Origin: Methylococcales symbiont of Iophon sp. n. MRB-2018
GTDB taxonomy: Bacteria; Pseudomonadota; Gammaproteobacteria; Methylococcales; Methylomonadaceae
Direction of reading: 5' to 3'
Length of the DNA: 36,123 nucleotides
Assembly: GCA_003666325.1 (NCBI GenBank)
Contig: QPIL01000104.1
Location: forward strand, 1 to 36,123
In this document: positions 33,415 to 36,123 of the stretch, piece after piece
Layout of the letters: each line of letters opens with the position of its first letter
Position numbering within the stretch: position 1 is the first letter of the stretch
Program-made: the position numbers and the translations under genes
The notes under the pieces: generated by a model
The model's input: only the letters and a program-made list of their open reading frames with translations
What the model was told of the DNA's origin: nothing
The model's database searches: none

Positions 33415-35583
33415 TCACTTATTCTTGAATAATGGTATAACATCGCCCTGCACTTTCCATATTTGATAAGCGGGCGATTTTAATGATATTGCTTGAAAAT
33501 AATCTGATTTTTTCTTGCGCATAAATAATTTATTCAGGCTGGTTTTGGATAATTCATTTGACATAACTGCCCCGTAACCAGAGGTTTTGTCCCATTCAAA
33601 TGCAAAATACTGCTGGCGTTTTAGACGGAGAAAACGGGTGGTTTTTGAGCCGTTATTATCGCGGGTTAATAGGTGTGATAATGGGCGTGAGACTTTTGTT
33701 GACTTGTCGGTAATTATTCTTTTTTGGCGGTCAATAATTATTTTGTCATTTTGAATACCAGTAGAATCCTCCAGCAGGTTTTCAAACCCTAAAAAAAATG
33801 GCATATCGACCCCTTTTCCTGTGGCTAAATCTGTACTTCCTTGTTTAAACCAAGTAACTGTTTTCAGCATACGTTGATGCAGAAATAAATAAATCGCCTT
33901 GTTTTGTTTTGGATATAAAAAAGACAGCCACTGTTCCACTGTAGTCAAATCGGCTGATGTTGTGCTGAGATTGGGTAATTTTCGTGCAATTATTTTTTTG
34001 GCTCGCTTGGGTTTTTTCGACAAAACTTCTTTCAACCATCTAAAAGCTTCTACCTCACCGCCAGTTGCCTGATAAAGCGTTTTCATTCCTGCCACGCCTT
34101 GTTCGCTGTAAAAACGCATAAAATTCGCCGATAGTGCTAAATTATCAGCTGCCAAAGGAAAATGCAGATAATATAATTTTTCACCATCGCTAAATTGTCC
34201 GTCTGCAAAAGTATTTTTATCTAAATAATAATGAATCGGATATCCTATATCCCAGCTCGTCCAAATGTAGGAATCGGCTGGTGTATGTGCGTTTAATTGG
34301 CGTAATAGCGGCAAATATTCAAGCTGCAAAATTGCAGGTTTTGCCATGCTAAAAGTGTTGGGGGAGTAACTGCTATACAAGCCTAAAAGCACCACAGCGG
34401 CAACGGAAATATATCTGCTGAATTGGTGTTTTATGGTTTTGTATTGTGCTTCGTAGCAAAATAATAATTGCACAAAATAGCCGATTCCAATCGCCAAAAT
34501 CGGTGCTGAGAATATCAAAAATCTACTGCCTGCGACAAAAGGCAAAAGCCCTAAAATAATGGGGATTATTATGAAAAGTGTGGTGATTTTTTGTTGCTTA
34601 ATAAAATAAATTAAACCGATTATTGCCATTAAAAAAAGCGCAGAATTGTTGAGTGTTGCCTTGATAAATTTACTTAAATTTACTGAGGATAATTCTTCGG
34701 GTTTGAATTGTAATGGAAAAATATCGTAACTAATTCCGAATATTAATTGAATATAAGACAAAATTTGCGCGCTTAAAAAATATAAAATCGGCAAAGTTAA
34801 AAGTCCCAAAATCAAATATTTTGTCTTGTTATTTTTTACTTTATCAAAAAACAAAATGCCCACAGAAAAAGGCACAAAAGCAGACAGCAAAACGATGCTA
34901 TTGGTAGTATCCCACCAAATAAAATACAAAAATGTATTGATAAGCCCCAATATCAAAAATAAATATTGCCGATTTTTCGCCTGCGCAAAACACAAAAATA
35001 GATAGCCATTCAACAAAGCAAAAACCACGTTGAGGCTGTCGGTGTCAAAAACCCCGATTCGGGTGCGGGTAACATAGTGAATTGAGATAATGGAAAATAG
35101 CGCAGCGCTGAGTGCCGCTAGTCGATTTAAACTTAATTTTCTGGATAATAAAAAAACCACAAATACCAATAATGAGGACAAAAATGTGGGGATAAAAATG
35201 GCAATAGTTGCCAATGGAATGTCGGTAATTTTATTGCCATAATAGGCTAAATTGGACAATAGTGGCGGTATCAATGGTCGCTTGACTCCGTTGGGTGACA
35301 GGCGTTTTTCATCTATCTCATCATAATTTCCCAACTGCATATCTTTGGCAAATTGCAGATAATAATAGCTGTCCATATTTTGCATAATATATTGGTTTTG
35401 GTAGCTAAAAAACATTTTGTTTTTTTGCCATCCAGAAAAATCCTCAACCCGCAAAAAAACTGCAAATACAAAAATAACCATGAGCAAAAAAGCGCTGATA
35501 ATGTTTTTATAAACTGGATTTTGATAGATTTTTGATAACATATTTTGAGTAATTTTTTTGCTCATATTATTCATTAAATTCAT
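33415..35583 (-). CDS. pglB: PglB/STT3-type oligosaccharyltransferase
   Basis: This protein of about 722 residues has some 11-13 membrane helices followed by a soluble periplasmic domain. It transfers a lipid-linked oligosaccharide to protein asparagines in PglB relatives. The STT3 landmarks are visible: first acidic site NMDSYYYLQFA, second acidic motif FDTDSLN (about residues 180-185), the external-loop Glu in PEELSSVNLSKF (aligning with TIQEVENVDFSEF of Campylobacter), and WTSWDIGYPIHYYLD. The last stands for WWDYGYP, but the first Trp is Ser. In-frame ATGs at 35583, 35574 and 35565 are all possible starts. A glycosyltransferase gene lies upstream, so a glycosylation locus continues beyond the window. 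Confidence 0.85.
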   Translation of the reverse strand: MNLMNNMSKKITQNMLSKIYQNPVYKNIISAFLLMVIFVFAVFLRVEDFSGWQKNKMFFSYQNQYIMQNMDSYYYLQFAKDMQLGNYDEIDEKRLSPNGVKRPLIPPLLSNLAYYGNKITDIPLATIAIFIPTFLSSLLVFVVFLLSRKLSLNRLAALSAALFSIISIHYVTRTRIGVFDTDSLNVVFALLNGYLFLCFAQAKNRQYLFLILGLINTFLYFIWWDTTNSIVLLSAFVPFSVGILFFDKVKNNKTKYLILGLLTLPILYFLSAQILSYIQLIFGISYDIFPLQFKPEELSSVNLSKFIKATLNNSALFLMAIIGLIYFIKQQKITTLFIIIPIILGLLPFVAGSRFLIFSAPILAIGIGYFVQLLFCYEAQYKTIKHQFSRYISVAAVVLLGLYSSYSPNTFSMAKPAILQLEYLPLLRQLNAHTPADSYIWTSWDIGYPIHYYLDKNTFADGQFSDGEKLYYLHFPLAADNLALSANFMRFYSEQGVAGMKTLYQATGGEVEAFRWLKEVLSKKPKRAKKIIARKLPNLSTTSADLTTVEQWLSFLYPKQNKAIYLFLHQRMLKTVTWFKQGSTDLATGKGVDMPFFLGFENLLEDSTGIQNDKIIIDRQKRIITDKSTKVSRPLSHLLTRDNNGSKTTRFLRLKRQQYFAFEWDKTSGYGAVMSNELSKTSLNKLFMRKKKSDYFQAISLKSPAYQIWKVQGDVIPLFKNK

Positions 35584-35681
35584 CAACAAAAACGCCTTTT
35601 GTTAGCTGAATTTTTTTCATCTGAGCTTGTTTGTAAGTGATAAAACCTCTGTCAAAATAGGCGCAGCTAACATCTGGCTGG

Positions 35682-36123
35682 CTATTTATAATGTTGTTTT
35701 TTGGGGGAGTTGCTAATGTCAATGCTAATCGCCTGCAACAAAAACTGCATACCAAGAATTAATGGCAACACCGCTAACATCACAATGCCTGTATTGTTAA
35801 TCAACCCTTCTGCAAGACCCAAATACCAACGATAAGCACCAAAACACCCCCCCCAAACTAACATAGGAATAGCGGATAACAAATAAACTGATGCCATATT
35901 AAAGTCATAAACAAAATACTGTAAAAAAATACGTTTCATCAATCCTTTGATGATTTTTGTAGGAAAAGAAAAAAATACGCTGAGTAAATTCATTGAACTT
36001 TTTTCATCTTGGTAAATAGTTGGCATTGCCACTTCTGCCAAATTTATTCTATGCGTGCCTAACTGAATAATCATATCGCTTTCAAAAAAATATCTTTTTG
36101 CGATTTTATCAAGGTTAATCTTC
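35682..36123 (-). CDS. Family 2 glycosyltransferase, C-terminal part (gene runs off the right edge)
   Basis: The frame is open to the window end, so an apparent ATG at 36074 is internal. The segment begins KINLDKIAKRYFFESDMIIQ and continues with VAMPTIYQDEKSSMNLL. This is the end of the catalytic domain of polyprenyl-phosphate glycosyltransferases (RYFFESD, M-P-x-x-Y-x-D-E-x-S). Two C-terminal membrane helices follow (VYLLSAIPMLVWGGCFGAYR, then IVMLAVLPLILGMQFLLQAI). Such enzymes charge undecaprenyl phosphate with a sugar. With the oligosaccharyltransferase downstream, a role in protein glycosylation is plausible. The gap 35584-35681 holds no convincing gene. Confidence 0.85.
   Translation of the reverse strand, partial: KINLDKIAKRYFFESDMIIQLGTHRINLAEVAMPTIYQDEKSSMNLLSVFFSFPTKIIKGLMKRIFLQYFVYDFNMASVYLLSAIPMLVWGGCFGAYRWYLGLAEGLINNTGIVMLAVLPLILGMQFLLQAISIDISNSPKKQHYK

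Noticed and set aside
35567-35755. A 62-codon leftward ORF before the oligosaccharyltransferase
   Set aside because: It overlaps the 3' end of the glycosyltransferase gene and the start of the next, has no ribosome site or recognisable motif, and looks like out-of-frame reading.

Overview
The window looks like chromosome from an AT-rich gammaproteobacterium. The best clues are gene order and families: grpE-dnaK-dnaJ-dapB behind a sigma-32-type promoter, the type IV pilus operon pilMNOPQ followed by aroK-aroB and divergent from a class A penicillin-binding protein, a proteobacterial cysI-DUF934 pair, UPF0114/YqhA, AmpG and NhaD. A marine or sulfur/methane-oxidising relative (for example Methylococcales) would fit the NhaD antiporter and the TusB/DsrH-like protein, but no diagnostic methane or sulfur oxidation gene is present, so this placement is an inference.

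Layout. Positions 1-1240 hold a mobile integron cassette carrying two unrecognised genes, with an attC site and attI-type junctions; its base composition is visibly richer in GC than its surroundings. Positions 1242-2204 encode the integron integrase, followed by a cluster of five short REP-like repeats, a RelBE-type toxin-antitoxin pair, and a zone of debris that includes a fossil of a second integron integrase. At 3943-6084 a leftward operon encodes a YqhA-type membrane protein, a glutaredoxin-like protein and fumarase C. At 6164-8261 two inverted copies of an unusual repeat element flank a TusB/DsrH-like gene and a DciA/DUF721-like gene. At 8471-13324 lies the heat-shock chaperone operon with dapB. 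At 13409-20558 a leftward cluster carries pilM-N-O-P-Q, aroK and aroB; a third copy of the repeat element sits between pilN and pilO and supplies the last codons of pilN. PBP1A (ponA), citrate synthase, ribosomal protein L31, exonuclease III, AmpG and NhaD follow. At 29110-31210 are cysI and a DUF934 gene, then a fourth repeat copy, then leftward ubiX, a proline iminopeptidase, a PglB/STT3-type oligosaccharyltransferase and the 3' part of a family 2 glycosyltransferase that runs off the right edge.

Most of the genes are housekeeping: protein folding, shikimate and lysine/DAP synthesis, the TCA cycle (fumC, gltA), peptidoglycan synthesis and recycling (ponA, ampG), sulfite reduction and prenyl-FMN synthesis. 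The unexpected parts are the integron zone and a family of dispersed elements. Each element joins an array of 7-bp repeats (consensus CTAAAGA and variants) to a conserved body of about 250-330 bp. Four copies are present in 25 kb. They usually lie immediately downstream of a gene with the heptamers next to its stop codon, and one has become the coding end of pilN.
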